This document shows, in pieces, positions 24,571 to 36,752 of a stretch of DNA of 64,000 bases. The DNA lies in NCBI GenBank assembly GCA_963575745.1, contig CAUYUJ010016350.1:145001-209000 (forward strand), read 5' to 3'. This stretch comes from Prorocentrum cordatum. Its lineage: Eukaryota; Sar; Dinophyceae; Prorocentrales; Prorocentraceae. The first letter of the stretch is position 1. Every line of letters starts with the position of its first letter. The notes below the pieces were generated by a model. That model worked only from the letters and a program-made list of their open reading frames with translations. It was not told where the DNA came from and searched no databases. Position numbers and translations under genes: made by a program.

Positions 24571-26555
24571 GACGTTCAGGTTGAGTTCGAGGGCGCGGCT
24601 CGGCCTGAATTCTGGGTTCTGAGTGAGAAGGCGAATTTTCCGAGGCTGGCCAGGCGACGACGCGTCGCCCCTTCGGGGCTGCGCGAGGCAGCCGCGGCTG
24701 ATTAGCACCGCGCGCCTGTGCCGCGCCACATTTGTCATTCCTTCTCCGTCTCCTCCTTGCCTGCGACGGCGCGGATGTCGCGGCGTTCCCCCGCCCCCTC
24801 CCCCCGCCCCCTCTCGATGGTGGTCTGGAGAGCGGCAGCCCGCATTGCACTTGTCAGGCACGGGGGGGATTCGCAAGGCAAAATTCTAGCGGCTGCGCCA
24901 AGATTATGACATCGCGCGCGCGGGGGCGCGCGGGAGGCGCGGGGCGCTCGCGCGAGCAACGGCGCGGGGGCGACGTCGGGGCAGCGGCGCGCGCGTCAGT
25001 TGCCGAGGGAGTCGCGGTCGCAACATCTAGGCAGTCGCTTGGATTGTGTTTCGTTGCTATTTGGCGCCAGACCTCGCGCGGAGGTCGCGCCCTGTTTTCT
25101 CGTTGCGGCGGCCCGCTGGGGCCTCCGCGCGCGGCCGCTGCGCGCCGCGGGGGGCCGCTCTAGCCGCGGGTGCCCGGCGACGCTTGTAGCGTTCCTGATT
25201 GGGCCGCAACGCGCTTCATCGGGGGGGGTGAGATGTTGCTTCGGGGGGGGGGGGGGGGGCGGGGCGTGGGGCGGGGGCGGCCGGGGCCCGGGAGTTGACG
25301 GCGCGCGCAACGTCGTGGGATTCAATGCGCGAGGTGGGCTGGGCCATGCCAACTTGGTCCGACAAAGCGCGCGCGGGCGAACGATGGCGGCATTCGCGCG
25401 TCTCGGTTTGATCGCATTTGCGCAGACCTGCCGCGCGCGACGCTGCCCCGCGCGCTGCGTGCCAAGGCGCAGAGCCGACCGGAGAGGCTCGAGCCGTCGG
25501 ATCACCCGCCAATCATTAGCGGGTGCTCTGACGGCTCGGTGGACCCTGCGTGGCTCAGTGGTCACTCGCGAGGCTCAGGTGGGCCCTGCGCGGCTCAGCG
25601 GGACCCCCGCTTGCCGCGATCTGGCGACGGCGGCTCGCGACGGGGCCCCCGGCGACTAGCCCCCTCAGAGGCGCCCGGGGGCCGCCGGAACGATTGGGCA
25701 GATGAGCGTTGCCCAGCATGTAACAAGCTCTAGCTGCGAAGCCTGCGACGACGCCCGAGGAGCGAGACTGCTGGGCAATGCGCGCGGCGCGCGGGTTGCG
25801 CGCTGGCAAGTTTGTCCCCATGAGGTCCGCTGCGCGGGCGTCGCCGCTACTTACTCTGGCTTTTTTTTTGATGTTGGGCGCGAGGTCTGCGCTGACTTTG
25901 CTGGGCTCCGCGAGCATGCGCGCCGGCGAGACTGCATTGGACATGGGGCCCACTTGGGGCCGGAGATTGCAGGGGCCCTTGCAGGCGAGGCGGCGGGGGC
26001 CTGCGGGCGGCAGGCCACTGCTTGCGCGAGGTTTCAGGTGCAAATTTGGAGGCGGCCCCGACGTCGCGCGCACCTCCAGGGCATCCTGAATGCCGAGGGG
26101 GCCCCATGCTGCGCGGCGGGGATGTCGGGGTGACTATTCGCCAACTCGTGGGGGGGGGCTTTTGTTGATGGGGATGAGGATCTGTCGATGTGGGGAGTTC
26201 CTCGCGCGCTGCCTCTCTGCGCGCGACTGCAGTGACGCCCTCGAGTGGGAGCTCGCCCGTTGCGATTTCGCCCGCGCTGGCCCGCCCAAGAGAGACGCTG
26301 CCCCTGGGCCCTGCGAGGCCCCACGCAGCCGCTTGCACACCGGCGCGGCCACGGGCGCCCCCGACGACGCGCGTTCTCACGTGTGCGACGCGAACTTCGC
26401 CGACTTCCCGCGGGGCGTTGGGCGCGCGCCCCTTGCTTGTCTTCCGAGGGGCACTCGTCCGACGGGCGCAAGGGAATCTCTGACTTTCGCGGCGCGGGCA
26501 AGGCCCGCCCGCTCGCGCTTGCGCTGGGTCGGGGGAGTCTGACAACGTTTCCGAA
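24571..26555. other. GC-rich sequence without a recognised feature
   Basis: The stretch has CpG-rich runs, poly-G tracts (for example 25242-25258) and a small ~20-bp imperfect tandem (GGCTCAG/GGCTCGG) at about 25530-25610. Open frames occur on both strands, but none has a motif or a consistent coding look. Confidence 0.3.
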
Positions 26556-26559
26556 ACGA

Positions 26560-27600
26560 TTCTGGCCGACAATGCCGCGAACATCTTTCCTTCGAGTATC
26601 CGGCATCAGCGCCGGGGCCCCCGCGGATCTCCAATGGCAGATCTCCGCGTCGAGATCTCCGATCCGAATCTCCACCGACATCTCCGGGGCATCTCTGGGA
26701 TTTCCCCTTCCGGTGGAAGCGCGCGGTGAAATTTCCAAGCCATCTTGCCCGTCCGAGAGTTTCCGGTGGAACCTCTAGGGTTTCTGACATGTGCTAGGAT
26801 TCATGAGAATGAGTTGGGCCAGTGGAAATATTTGGGGACATCTGTTCTAGGAGATCTCCCGAGAGGCTTCCGAGTGGCATGATGTTCCGGGCGAGTTCCA
26901 CGGGGGCCCCCGCGGGGCGAGATTTTCCATTGGATTTCCGAGGGGCGACATTCCCGGGGCTTCCATAATCTGTCAGGATTGAATAGGCTGGGGCGCAGGA
27001 CATCTCAATGGAAATCTCCGTGGAAGTTTTTTTTTCCTGGGGGGTATCCCGGGGGAGCTCGAGGGGCGGGATGTTCTGCGAGATTTCCAGTGAGATCTCC
27101 GAGGGGCGAGTTTCCTCGGGATGTCCCAAGGGATTTCCCGGGGAACTTGCGAGGGGCAAAATTATTGGAAGATGTCCTTTGATTTTCTCGAGGAGCAAAA
27201 TGTCCTGGGATATTTTTCGGGGGGACGTCCGAGGGGGCGGTCTTCCGGGTGATCTTTTAATGGAGATTTCCGATCGCATATTTCCCGGGAGATGCCCCGG
27301 GGGGCGTTCTGGGGATTTCAGAGGGGCCAGATGTCCTGGGGGGCGCCCCGGGACATTTCCCGGGACATTCCCAAGGGGGCAGATTTCTTCAGAGAGTTCG
27401 ACGGAGATTTCCGAGGTGCAACAGCTATTTCCCGGGTGAATTCCGAACGGCGGGGGAGGGGGGGGGGCTGTGCGACCTCGCCGCGGAGATCCCCGGCGGG
27501 GTAAGATTTCCCAGGGGATGCCCTGGGGGATGTTCCGGGCGATTTCCGAGTGGCAAGATATTGTTTGAGATATCATTGGGTTGCGTGGGGCGCCCGAGAT
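26560..27600. repeat. Degenerate minisatellite (GATTTCCGAGGGGC and variants)
   Basis: Units such as GAGATTTCCGAGGGGCGA and TTTCCCGGGGGATGTCC recur irregularly over about 1 kb. The single long minus-strand frame (about 300 codons, Pro/Ser/Arg-rich) follows from the repeat composition. Confidence 0.7.
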
Positions 27601-28140
27601 TTGTCGGGGGGTTCTGGGAGTCGTTGGTTCGAGCGCGCATAAGAGTGGCCCTCTCGATGCAACATGTGCCAGCGCATCGCGCAAGGCGCTTTCGATGGGG
27701 ATGGGGGCCCGTTTGCGCGGGCGGCTAAACGCACGGCGCGCCCCATGCTGTCGGGCGGGGTCGGCGGGGGGGGGGCATCGTGCCCAATGCGTCGGTGGCG
27801 GAGGAGTGGGGGCTACAGCAGTGGATGCACGATGCGCCGCTCTCCGCCCCGTTGCAATTGCCGCCGCCGCCCCGTCTCTCTTCGCCCGCTGGATTCTCGC
27901 GGCCCTCAGCGCGACGCTGGCCCCCCGCCCGTCGCATGTTTCTCTGCGGCGCTTTATACTTAATCGCTTCGCTCATTCCGCCGGCCCGCGTTGGTGCGCG
28001 GCTGTCGAGTGCTCGTGTGATCGTTGTCAATGGGGTGCTGCTGGGTCGTTTTTTTGGTTGTGGATGGCTGGCTTTGGGTGATTTCGCAGGCGGGAACCAT
28101 GCTTTGCCCGCCTGAACCTTCTGTTTCGGAAGGTGGCGGC
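27601..28140. other. Unassigned GC-rich spacer
   Basis: I see no gene, repeat or site here beyond a G9 run near 27768. Confidence 0.3.
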
Positions 28141-28189
28141 TCGTGAGTGCGATCGCAGGGAACAAGGCAACGTTCTGCAGTTTCCTGTT

Positions 28190-29110
28190 GGCATTCTTGG
28201 GGCCCCTTGTCGCTTGTTGGGGCCTCTTAGGAGCCTCTTGGGGCGTCCAGGAGGCTTCTTGGAGCGAAAGGCTCGGATTTTCGGCTCGTGGTCTCCATGT
28301 TGGGCTTCTCTTGGGGCCCTCCTGGGGTCCTTTTGGACCGTCTTGGGCGCCTCTTGGGCTGTCGCGGGGCTCTCTTTGACGGTCGCGGGGCTCTCTTGGA
28401 GACCTCTTGGGCCGTCTTGGGGCGGCCTTGGAAGCTTCTCGGGCCGTCTTGGAGCGTCGGAAAGGCTCAAAGGCGAGGAAGCCAAAAACCGCTAAAAAAA
28501 CAAGTGGAAATCAATGGTTTTGGCGCTCTGAGGCTTCGTGGACGTCCATTGGGATCTCGTTGGGTGCCTCTCGAGGGTTTCTTGGAGATTCTCGGGGGTC
28601 GTTGTCGAGCCTCTTGGAGTTTCTTCCGGGCCCCTTGTCGCCTTCTGCGGCCTCTTGGAGCCTCCAGAAGGCTTCTTGGGGCAGAAGGCTCGGATTCTCG
28701 GCTCGTGGTCTCCATGTTGGGCTTCTCTTGGGGCCCTCTTGGGGCCCTTTTGGATCGTCTTGGGCGCCTGTTGGGCGGTCTTGGGGCTCTCCTGGAGGCC
28801 TCTTGGGCCGTCTTGGGGTGGTCCTGGAGGCTTCTTGAGCCGTCTTGGGGCGTCGGAAAGGCTCAAAGGCGAGAGGCGAGGAAGCAAAAAACTTTGGAAA
28901 ACCAAATGGAAATCAATGATGTTGGCCTCTTGGGGCTCTCTTGGAAAAGGGTCGGGGCTCTCTTGGGGCGTATTGGAAGCTTCTTGGGCCGTCCTGAGGC
29001 CGCGTTGTGCGTCTTGGGCCGATCGTTCGGTGATTCGGAACCCTCTTGGACCATCTTGGAAGCTTGTTGGGGCCCTCTTGGCGCGCTCCGGGGGGCGTGG
29101 AAGGCCGCGC
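28190..29110. repeat. CTTGGGGC-type minisatellite with a ~415-bp tandem duplication
   Basis: Short CTTGGGG/CTCTTGG units fill the block. Two longer parts repeat: CGGCTCGTGGTCTCCATG occurs at about 28279 and 28699, and GGCGTCGGAAAGGCTCAAAG at about 28452 and 28850. Parts of it (GGAAATCAATG.TGTTGG, GAGGAAGC) resemble the interior of the TIR element at 49234-49989. Confidence 0.7.
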
Positions 29111-29319
29111 CCAGGAGGGAAACAAACCATCTCTGACCTGAGTTTGCCGGGAGTGCCCTGGGACCTTGCCGGGGCACTTTCCGGCCGGGCACCCCCGGGG
29201 GCCGCTCCGCGCGCGCGAAGTCCAGTTGCCGGAGATTTTAGTACGCCTCTGGCCCGCTGGGCCGGCGAATTGACAACGCAGCTGCGATTGCTCGAACTGG
29301 CCGCCGGCTAGAAACCATC

Positions 29320-30170
29320 GCTATCTTGCGAGGCGCTCGCCAGGGTGACCCGACAAGCATGGGCTTCTTCTCGTCGGCGCTAGACCCGATCCTGCGCCGG
29401 CCGCCGCGGCGCGGCGGCGCGCGCGTCGACCGCGGGCCGGGGCGCGCCGACGACCTACTGACTGAGGTTCGGGACCTCTTCGCGGCCTGGGGGCCATGGA
29501 AAACAGCGCTGGGCGCGAGCTCAACATCGGGAAGTGCCTGATTGCGTTAACTGAGGGAGGGCCTTTGTAGAGGCCATCATGCAAGGTCGGGCTCCAAAAC
29601 GCGGGTCGGGGTCGGGGGTCTGGACTTTGGGCGCCCGGAATGGGCGCCGAAAGAATGGGTGCAATGCCCAACAACAAATGTTGTCCCAAACCAACAGCGG
29701 CGGCCGTTGGGCAGGCGGCCTCCTGTCTCGAATGGACACAGGCCGCGGCGACACCGACAGCGAGCCCTGTTCAGAATGAACAGGAACTGCTGTTGGGCAT
29801 TGCACCGATTCTTTCCATGCCCATTTCGGGCACGCCGCGCGGCATGCGAAACATCTCGGCATTGAGATTGTGCCAGAAGGTCTCGCGCATGCTTGGAGAT
29901 CCCACGCATCAGTTCCAAAGCCGTGCGCGAACGCTCCTTGACCTAGGCCTCGGACTTAACGCGGCGATTACGATGCGTTCCTCTTCCTGTCTTTCTGCGC
30001 GCAAGTCTGGCACGCAGTTCTACTCGCCCACGCGCGGGCTTGAAATTGCTAGCGGCTGCTCCCAGGTTCTCGCGTTCGAGCGCTATGCCGCGCGGGTTAA
30101 AGTCCTTCGGCGCCGCTGCCGGCCATCCTGGGCCCGCGGTGCAGCGCAGCTCCGCGCGGCAACGCGTTGA
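29320..30170 (+). pseudogene. LINE reverse transcriptase relic, interrupted by a MITE-like palindrome
   Basis: ARQGDPTSMGFFSSALDP (29335-29390) matches RT block B (rQGdPlSg.lF..a.dp). GRADDLLTEVRDLFAAW (29443-29490) carries the catalytic Asp pair, and ELNIGKCLIAL (29518-29550) is the block D/E 'l.ln..Kc'. After the inserted palindrome (29633-29831) the reading SRARTLLDLGLGLNAAITM suits the thumb/connection part of the same family. Frameshifts make it a relic. Confidence 0.6.
29633..29831. mobile_element. MITE-like palindromic element, 199 bp
   Basis: The terminal inverted repeats are 41 bp (29633-29673 and 29791-29831) with about 5 mismatches. They begin GCCCGGAATGGGC on the left and GCCCGAAATGGGC on the reverse complement of the right. 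The interior holds smaller palindromes (CCTGTTC..GAACAGG). It interrupts the RT relic. No clear target-site duplication is visible. Confidence 0.6.
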
Positions 30171-30174
30171 TCTT

Positions 30175-30400
30175 CATTTGCGATTCTAAAAACCCAGAGG
30201 GTGGGTCTGGGGGGCGCTTCGCACGGCGCGCGGAGTGGCGCGCGTCGCTTCTGCAACAGGCGCGCAGCGCGCGCGACGACTGCGCGGCCAGCGCCTCAGC
30301 GATATTTCCTTCGGAAAGAAACGCCGAGGCGCTTGCCTCGCTGGACCTCGCGGGCGTCGCTAGGTGCCCCGAGACTTGCGCCCTTCGAAAGATCTCGACA

Positions 30401-30432
<32 letters not shown>

Positions 30433-31510
30433 GCGCATTCGAAGTTACCCAAATGATTGGCTTCCCCAAGTATATCGCGAAGCGGGCAAAAAGGGGCATC
30501 GCATTTGTCTCTCGCGGTTGCGATGTTGGCCGCGCGCACGGGGGCGGGGGCAATGATTCAGATGATCTGAAACGCGATCGCGACTGCCCGTGTGCGCCAG
30601 AGAGTCTCAGGACCTGGCCAGGGCCGACTGTGGACTGTGCCAGCGCGATTTCGTATTCTGGCCTCCTTCTAAATCGACTGCCATCGCCCGAAATTGCCAT
30701 TTGTTGCGCTTCTGCGCGCGAGGTATCGCTGCGCGCCCGCTCTCAACAACGAGCGGGCGGTCTTGCGGAGCCCACTGCGACGTTCGAGGCCCGGACCCGC
30801 CCCCATTGCAGGAGGCGCCGAGCCACGTGGAGCGCGCGGGATCAGAACAGAGGGGCGCGCAGAGAACCTGGGGGGGAATCGTCGGCATCCGCATCATCAT
30901 CGGCACCGGCAACATCGCCAATGTCGACATGCCCCCCTCCTCCCGAGCAACCGCCCCGCGTCTGTCTCCGCCCTCAGCGAGCAGGGCGAGATCGACGCGC
31001 GCGCCCAGCCGCGGGCGCGCCGGCTCTCAGCTGATCTCGAGCGCCTCGTCTCACATTCGATCGGCGAATCATTGCGAGGGCCGCGGCAGCCGCAGACGAT
31101 AGAAAAGCTATATGGGGCGATGATGACGCTCGCGACGCGTGTCTCGCATGCGATGCACGAGCGCTGCGCGCGGGCCGCTGGCAAGTCACCGCCCCCCCCC
31201 GCCCTCCCGAGGGCGGCCGAAGTCTGGAGATTGTCCAGCCCCAGCATTCGCGCCGAAACTGACGGCGATGAAGAATTGCATCGGCCTTTGCGGCGTGTGC
31301 TTCAAGGCACGGGTTCACGCTCGGTCCTGCGAGATAGCCGTCTGCGCATCAAACTAGAAGCAAAGAGGAAGCACGGACGGCCGCAAATGCGAACCACATT
31401 TCAACACGACAACAAGTGTAGCGCATGCGATGCGACATTCCCATTGCGTAACATGTTGTGCGACGTTCGCGGCAAGCATGGCAACCAGGCGGATGTATAG
31501 CCGAGCTTAC
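30175..31510. other. Unassigned, with a poly-C tract
   Basis: A run of 29 C lies at 30403-30431. Open frames of 100-280 codons on both strands show no motif. The tail (31300-31345) resembles the dispersed repeat near 36868 (CAGGCGCGGGTTCA), but weakly. Confidence 0.3.
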
Positions 31511-31515
31511 ACATC

Positions 31516-32900
31516 ATGCACATGTTGGATGCCTCTCCCCATGAGCGTCATGTCCACTGGCCGAGTCTGAAGTGGATCCTACATATTGAGGTATGTCATG
31601 ACCCAATTCAAATACGGCTACACGTTTGCGTACATCCCACTCCGCCCCCCTCGGGTTTGTTGCCCAAGGCCCTTGCTGTCAGAGAGGCTGCAGGTGCGAC
31701 TAACCAACCATCCAGCGCTCCTCGCGCCGCGATGCCTCTGGCGCGTTTCGCGCGGAATGCGCGATGCGCTCCGGCGGCGGGGCGCGAGTTGCGCCGAGCC
31801 GCCGCTGTTGCGCCGGGCCGCCGCTTAGCTGCCGAGGGCGCCTGCCCGAGCGAGCAGAACCAGCGCTGGGCCCTCGAGAGCGGCGCATCGGAGAACTCCG
31901 ACGCCTGGACCTGCGCACGCGAGACTGGCCGCGGCGACTCCGAGCTTGCCACTCCGCTGGCGCAACCAACTACCGAAGGCGGCGGCGGAAAACGAGGCCC
32001 CGAAGGCTTCGCCGAAGGGGGCAGACTGGCGCCACTCCCTGAGCTCCTCCCAGGACTCGCGGGCGTCTGGGCCCGCCTCGCAGGCCGAGGGCGCCCCCCC
32101 AGCAGCCGAGCCAAGGCTCGCGGGGCCACCGCCGCCGTGGAGTAGCAACGCGGCAGGGGCAGCCGCGGCCCCCGAGGCGGGCGTGGACATGGGGGGCGAG
32201 GGCGACAAGTGCGACGCCGCCGCAGGCAGTCGAAGCGTCGCGGAGGTCGCCAAGCAGGACGGGGCGATCATCGGACGAAGATGCGGAGCAGCAAGGACAA
32301 GGTAGTCGTTCTACTCCAAGCGACACTGAAACTCGTAGCCCAGACGGCGCACAAGACTCAGTCGGCTTTCATCCGTGGCGATCGACACGCACGCGATCCC
32401 AGCTACCACCGCGCGGCGAAAGAGATCAGCGCCCAGCTGGAGGGATGCGGAGGACCACCATTGGGCCAGCCCCGCACGCAGGGGGCCGTTGGCAAGAAGC
32501 GCGCGTGGGAGATAGCCCCCCTTGCGGCCAGCCGGGCGCTGGCGGGCCAGCCGGGCGTTGGCGGCCCTGGAGGCCTCGTGCTGCGCGACGTCGGCGGCGC
32601 GGTCAAGAACGAAATCAAAACGCACGCTGGCCGAGCCAGAGATCGACAAGGAGGACTTGAAGCTGCCAGGGAGTTCCATTCGCTTGGACAGCTGCTACGA
32701 CGCGTTGAACACGAAGGTCATCGCAGGGGCGCCCGACAGGCTGGCAGGGAAGGCCGCGATCTCATCCAGAAGGCGATAAAGGCGGAGGGTATAACGATTC
32801 ACCGCCGAGGAGTGGAACCAGCGGGCTGGTTCGAGGACGGAGTGGGCCATTGTTTGGAAACGATCACGGGCGGACTCGGAGACCTGTTAGATTCGTGAGC
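31516..32900 (+). other. Possible decayed coding region, function unknown
   Basis: Two open stretches lie in one frame (31516-32145 and 32209-32898, broken by a TAG near 32143), with a second frame (31946-32305) more natural in composition (MPLRWRNQLPKAAAENEAPK). The later part reads TKMRSSKDKVVVLLQATLKL and HKTQSAFIRGDRHARDPSYH. It could be another retroelement ORF1, since Lys/Arg- and Ala-rich segments followed by a helical tail are common there. No family is recognised. Confidence 0.3.
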
Positions 32901-33214
32901 GGAGGAATGTTGCCAGCCTCGCATGCCCCTCCTCTGAGACCGGCTTCGCCTTGCAGCTCGGCAGCAAGCGACCTTTTGCCAGCGGTGATACATGACGCCC
33001 TGCAGCCTCCCGGGGATGACCGCTGTGCCGAAGAATTCGTAGCAGCAGACTCCTACGCATGATTTAAGCCCGCCAGGCCTTCAGCTGCGAAGCACCCTGC
33101 AGGCACAATCCGCCCTGCAGCTTTCGAGAGCCCCCAGCGCTTTACGACGATCCGAAATTTGTAGTATTCGATGCACTCGATGAGATCACTCGTTTGCTTC
33201 AACGTCGGGGGAAA

Positions 33215-33350
33215 CACCATCATCATCATCATTATCATCCTCATCACCATAACCATCGCCGTCACAATCGCCATCATCATCATCGCCGCCATCATCACTA
33301 CCATCGTCATCACGATGGCTGTCCTCATCGCCACCATCGCCACACAGTTA
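33215..33350. repeat. (CAT/CGC)n microsatellite
   Basis: CATCATCAT units with CACCATCGC variants, directly left of the 90-bp satellite. Confidence 0.9.
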
Positions 33351-33354
33351 AGCA

Positions 33355-34345
33355 CACCCGTCATACGTTTCGCGGCGCCACAGCCGGCCCGTCCACATGC
33401 GTCCGCGCCACCAATTGTGGCACGCACCTCACACGCTTCGTGGCCCAATCTGGGGCTCCACCGGAGGCCCAAACGGCACCATCCACATGCGTCCGCGCCA
33501 CCAATTTCGCCGTACACCTTGTCTCGCCTCGTGGCCCCAGGGGGAACCCCACCGAAAACCAGAATGGACACGCTTCGTAGTCCCATAGGGAGCCTTTCCC
33601 AATGCCCCAGCGTCACCCCCCACATGCGTCCGAACCCCAAATTTTGACACGCCCCGCGCACGCTTCGTGGCCCCATAGGGACTTCCATTCGGTGCCCCAC
33701 GGGAACCGTCTAAATGCGTCCGCGTTGCTTATGTCGTCGCACCCGTCAGACATTCCGTGGCCCCGTAGGGAACCCAACCCAAAGCCCTAGTACCACCGTC
33801 CACTTGATTCCGCGCCACCCGTTTCGGCAGACCCCTCGCACGCTTCGTGGCCCCATAGGCAGCCCCACCGAAAGCCCCACCCGCACCGTTTACATGCGTC
33901 CGCGCCACCAATTTGGGCACACGTTTTACACGTTTCGTGGCCCCACAGGGAATTCCACCTGAAGCCCGAATTACACTGTCCACGTGCGTCCGCGTCAACC
34001 ATTGCGGCATGTCCCTCACACGCTTCGTGGCCCCATCGGGGGTTTTCACGAAGACCCGAATAGCACTATCCACACGCGTCCCCGCCATTTATTTCGGCAC
34101 ACCCCTCACACGGCTCATGGCCCCCAAAGGAGCCACACCCAAAGGCCCAATGGCGCCGCTCGCACGCGTCCGCGGCCAGTGTCGCCGCCCGCATGCGTCT
34201 GCGCTGCTGATTTCGGCGAACCCCTCACACGCTTCGTGGCTTCATAGGGCGCTCAACCTAAGGCCCCAGTGGCGCCGCCCGCATGCGCCCCCGCTGCTCA
34301 TTTCCGCGCACCGCTCACACGGTTCGCGACGCCAATCGGAAGCCC
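33355..34345. repeat. 90-bp satellite array, about 10 units
   Basis: CTTCGTGGCCCCATAGGG recurs at near-exact 90-bp steps (about 33573, 33663, 33753, 33843, 33933, 34023, 34113; later steps are irregular near 34200). Other parts of the unit are ATGCGTCCGCGCCACCAATT and CGGCACACCCCTCACACG. The orientation is opposite to the array at 34560-36470. Confidence 0.9.
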
Positions 34346-34423
34346 TACCGGAGACGATCATCACAATTGCGTCATTCACAATTGCACGTGGTCGGGATCT
34401 TCGCCAGGATAAGTATTAGTTTT

Positions 34424-34518
34424 GTTTGCAGTTGCCTTTCCTGCACGCGAAATGTCTTTTCAGATGCGTCGACGGAATCCCTGTCGCAGGGCGCTGGGCT
34501 CCGCATTAAATTGTTATG
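34424..34518 (+). repeat. Dispersed ~95-bp repeat, copy 2
   Basis: It lies in the spacer between the two inverted satellite arrays and aligns with 23609-23702 and 36648-36752 (CCTGCACGCGAAATGTCTTT, CGCAGGGCGCTGGGCTCCGC). Confidence 0.55.
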
Positions 34519-34559
34519 GCGAAGGCTTCAACCATCTGCAATTGTGAGTATCGCCGTTA

Positions 34560-36470
34560 TGGGTATCGCCTTGGGTGGGTCTCCTTATGGGGCCACGAAG
34601 CGTGGAAAGGGTGTGCCGAGATGGGGCGGGGACGCATGCGGGCGCAGCCATTGGGACCATCGGTGGCGCTCCATGTGAGTCCACGAAACGTGGGAGAGGT
34701 GTGCCGACATGGAGCGGGGGCCTCCATGCGAACGTCGCCACCGGGGTCTTTGGCGGAGCTCCCGATGGGGCCACGAAGCGCGTGAGGAGTATGCCGAAAC
34801 GGGCGGGAGGGACGTATGCAAGCGTCGCCATTGGCTCCTTCGGTGGAGCTCTGTATAGGACCACAAAATGCGTGAGGGGTGTGCCGAAATGAACGGAGGG
34901 CGACGCATGTGATCACAGCCGGTGGGGCCTCTGGTGGAGCTCCCCACGGGCCACGAAGCGCCGTATTGGGTGGCGCGCGACGCATGTGGTCACGGCCACT
35001 GCGGCCTTCGGCGGAGCTCCCTATGGGGCTACGAAGCGCCGTACTCGGTGGCGCGCGACGGATGTGGTCACGGCCATTAGGGCCTTCGGCGGAGCTCTCT
35101 ATGGGGCCACGAAGCGCTGTGCTGGGTGGCGCGAGACGCATGTCACGCCACTGGTACCTTCGGTTGACTTCCCCATTGGGCCACGAAATGCCGTGCTGGG
35201 TTGCGCGGCACGCATGTGGTCACAGCCACTTCTGCCTTCGGTAGAGCTCCGCATGGGGCCAAGACGCGCCGTACGCGGTGGCGCGGGATCTGGGGCCCTC
35301 GGTGGAGCTCCCCCCTGGGGCCACGAAGCGCCGTACTGGGTGGCGCAGGACGCATGTGGTCACAGCCTCTGGGGCTTTCGGTGGAACTCCCTATGAGGCC
35401 ACGCAACGCCGTACTGGGTGGCGCGGAAGGCATGTGGTCACAGCCGCTGAGGCCTTCAGTGGAGCTCCCAATGGAGCTACGAAGCGCTGTACTGAGTGGC
35501 TCGGGACGCATATGGTCACAGCAGGTGGGGCTCTCGGTTGAGCTCCTTATTGGGCCACGAAGCGCCGTGTTGGGTGGCGCGGGAGGCATGTGGTCACGGC
35601 CACTGGGGCCTTCGGTGAAGCTCCGTATGGGGCCACGAAGGACCGTACTGGGTGGCGCGGGACGCATGTGGTCACAGCCACTTCTGCCTTCGGTGGAGCT
35701 CCCTCTGAGGACACGCGACGACGTACTGACTGGCGCGGGACGCATGTTGTCACACCAGGTGTGGCTTTCGGTGGAGCTCCGTATGGGGCCACGAAACGCT
35801 GTATTTGGTAGCGCGGGAGGCATGTGTTCACGGCGATTGGGGCCTTCCGTGGAGCTCCTTATAGGGCCACGAAGTTCCGTACAGGGTGCCGCGGGACACA
35901 AAGGGTCACGGCCACGTGGGCTTTCGGTGGAGGTCCCTTCGGGGACACCAAGCGCCTTTCTGGGTGGCGCGGGACGCATGTGGTCACGGTCACTGGTGCT
36001 TTCGGTGGAGCTCCCTATGGAGCTACGAAGCGCCGTGCGCGGTGGCATGGGAGGCATGTGGTCATATCCCGTTGGGGCCCTCGGTGGCGATCCCTATGGG
36101 GCCACGAAGGACTGTACTGGGTGGCGCGGGACGCATGTGGTCACAGCCACTTGGGCCTTCGGTGGAGCTCCTTATGAGGCCACGAAACGCCGTACTGAGT
36201 GGCGCGGGACGCATGTGGTCACAGCAGGTGGGGCTTTCGGTGGAGCTCCGTATGGGGCCACGAAACGCCGTATTTGGTAGCGCGGGAGGCATGTGGTCAC
36301 GGCCACTGGGGCTTTCTGTGGAATTCCTTATGGAGCTACGCAGCGCCGTACTGGGTGGCGCGGGAGGCATGTTGTCACGGCCACGGTCACTGGGGCCTTC
36401 GGTGGAGTTCCCTATTGGGTCACGAAGCGCTGTGCTGGGTGGCGCGGACGCATGTGATCACAGCCACTGG
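34560..36470. repeat. Satellite array, inverted relative to the left array; 90-bp then 78-bp units
   Basis: GGGGCCACGAAGCG recurs at ~90-bp steps up to about 34900 and then at 78-bp steps (for example GCATGTGG at 36133, 36211 and 36289). The 78-bp unit equals 26 codons, so one plus frame stays open for 359 codons (35201-36280) and one minus frame for 304 codons (35143-36057). These read as 26-residue repeats, such as GATKRRTGWRGTHVVTA on plus. Confidence 0.9.
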
Positions 36471-36647
36471 GTGGGAGGGGCGAGGAGCATCACGAGAAAT
36501 GCGGGCCGCTGTCTCTTCAAAACGAGTGCCCAACACCACAAGATGGTTTGGTGAAAATCGCGCGGACGCCACGTCCTCCCCGATTGAAGCGGTTTCCGGA
36601 TTTTGTTGTATCTTCGATGTTTGGCGATTATGACAATGAGGCTTAAA

Positions 36648-36752
36648 CTTATTGTTTTGATTGGAGGCCGCCTCTCAAGCGCACGGGATGTCTTCGCTGA
36701 TGCGTCGTCGATATGTCTGGCGCAGGGCGCTGAGTTCCGCAAAATAAACGTC
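36648..36752 (+). repeat. Dispersed ~95-bp repeat, copy 3
   Basis: It lies just right of the satellite pair. GTCTGGCGCAGGGCGCTGAG and GCGCACGGGATGTCTTCGC match the other two copies. Copies 2 and 3 therefore bracket the right satellite array. Confidence 0.55.

Noticed and set aside
35143-36280. Long ORFs of 359 (plus) and 304 (minus) codons
   Set aside because: They are produced by a 78-bp satellite whose length is a multiple of three; both strands are open alike and no domain is present.
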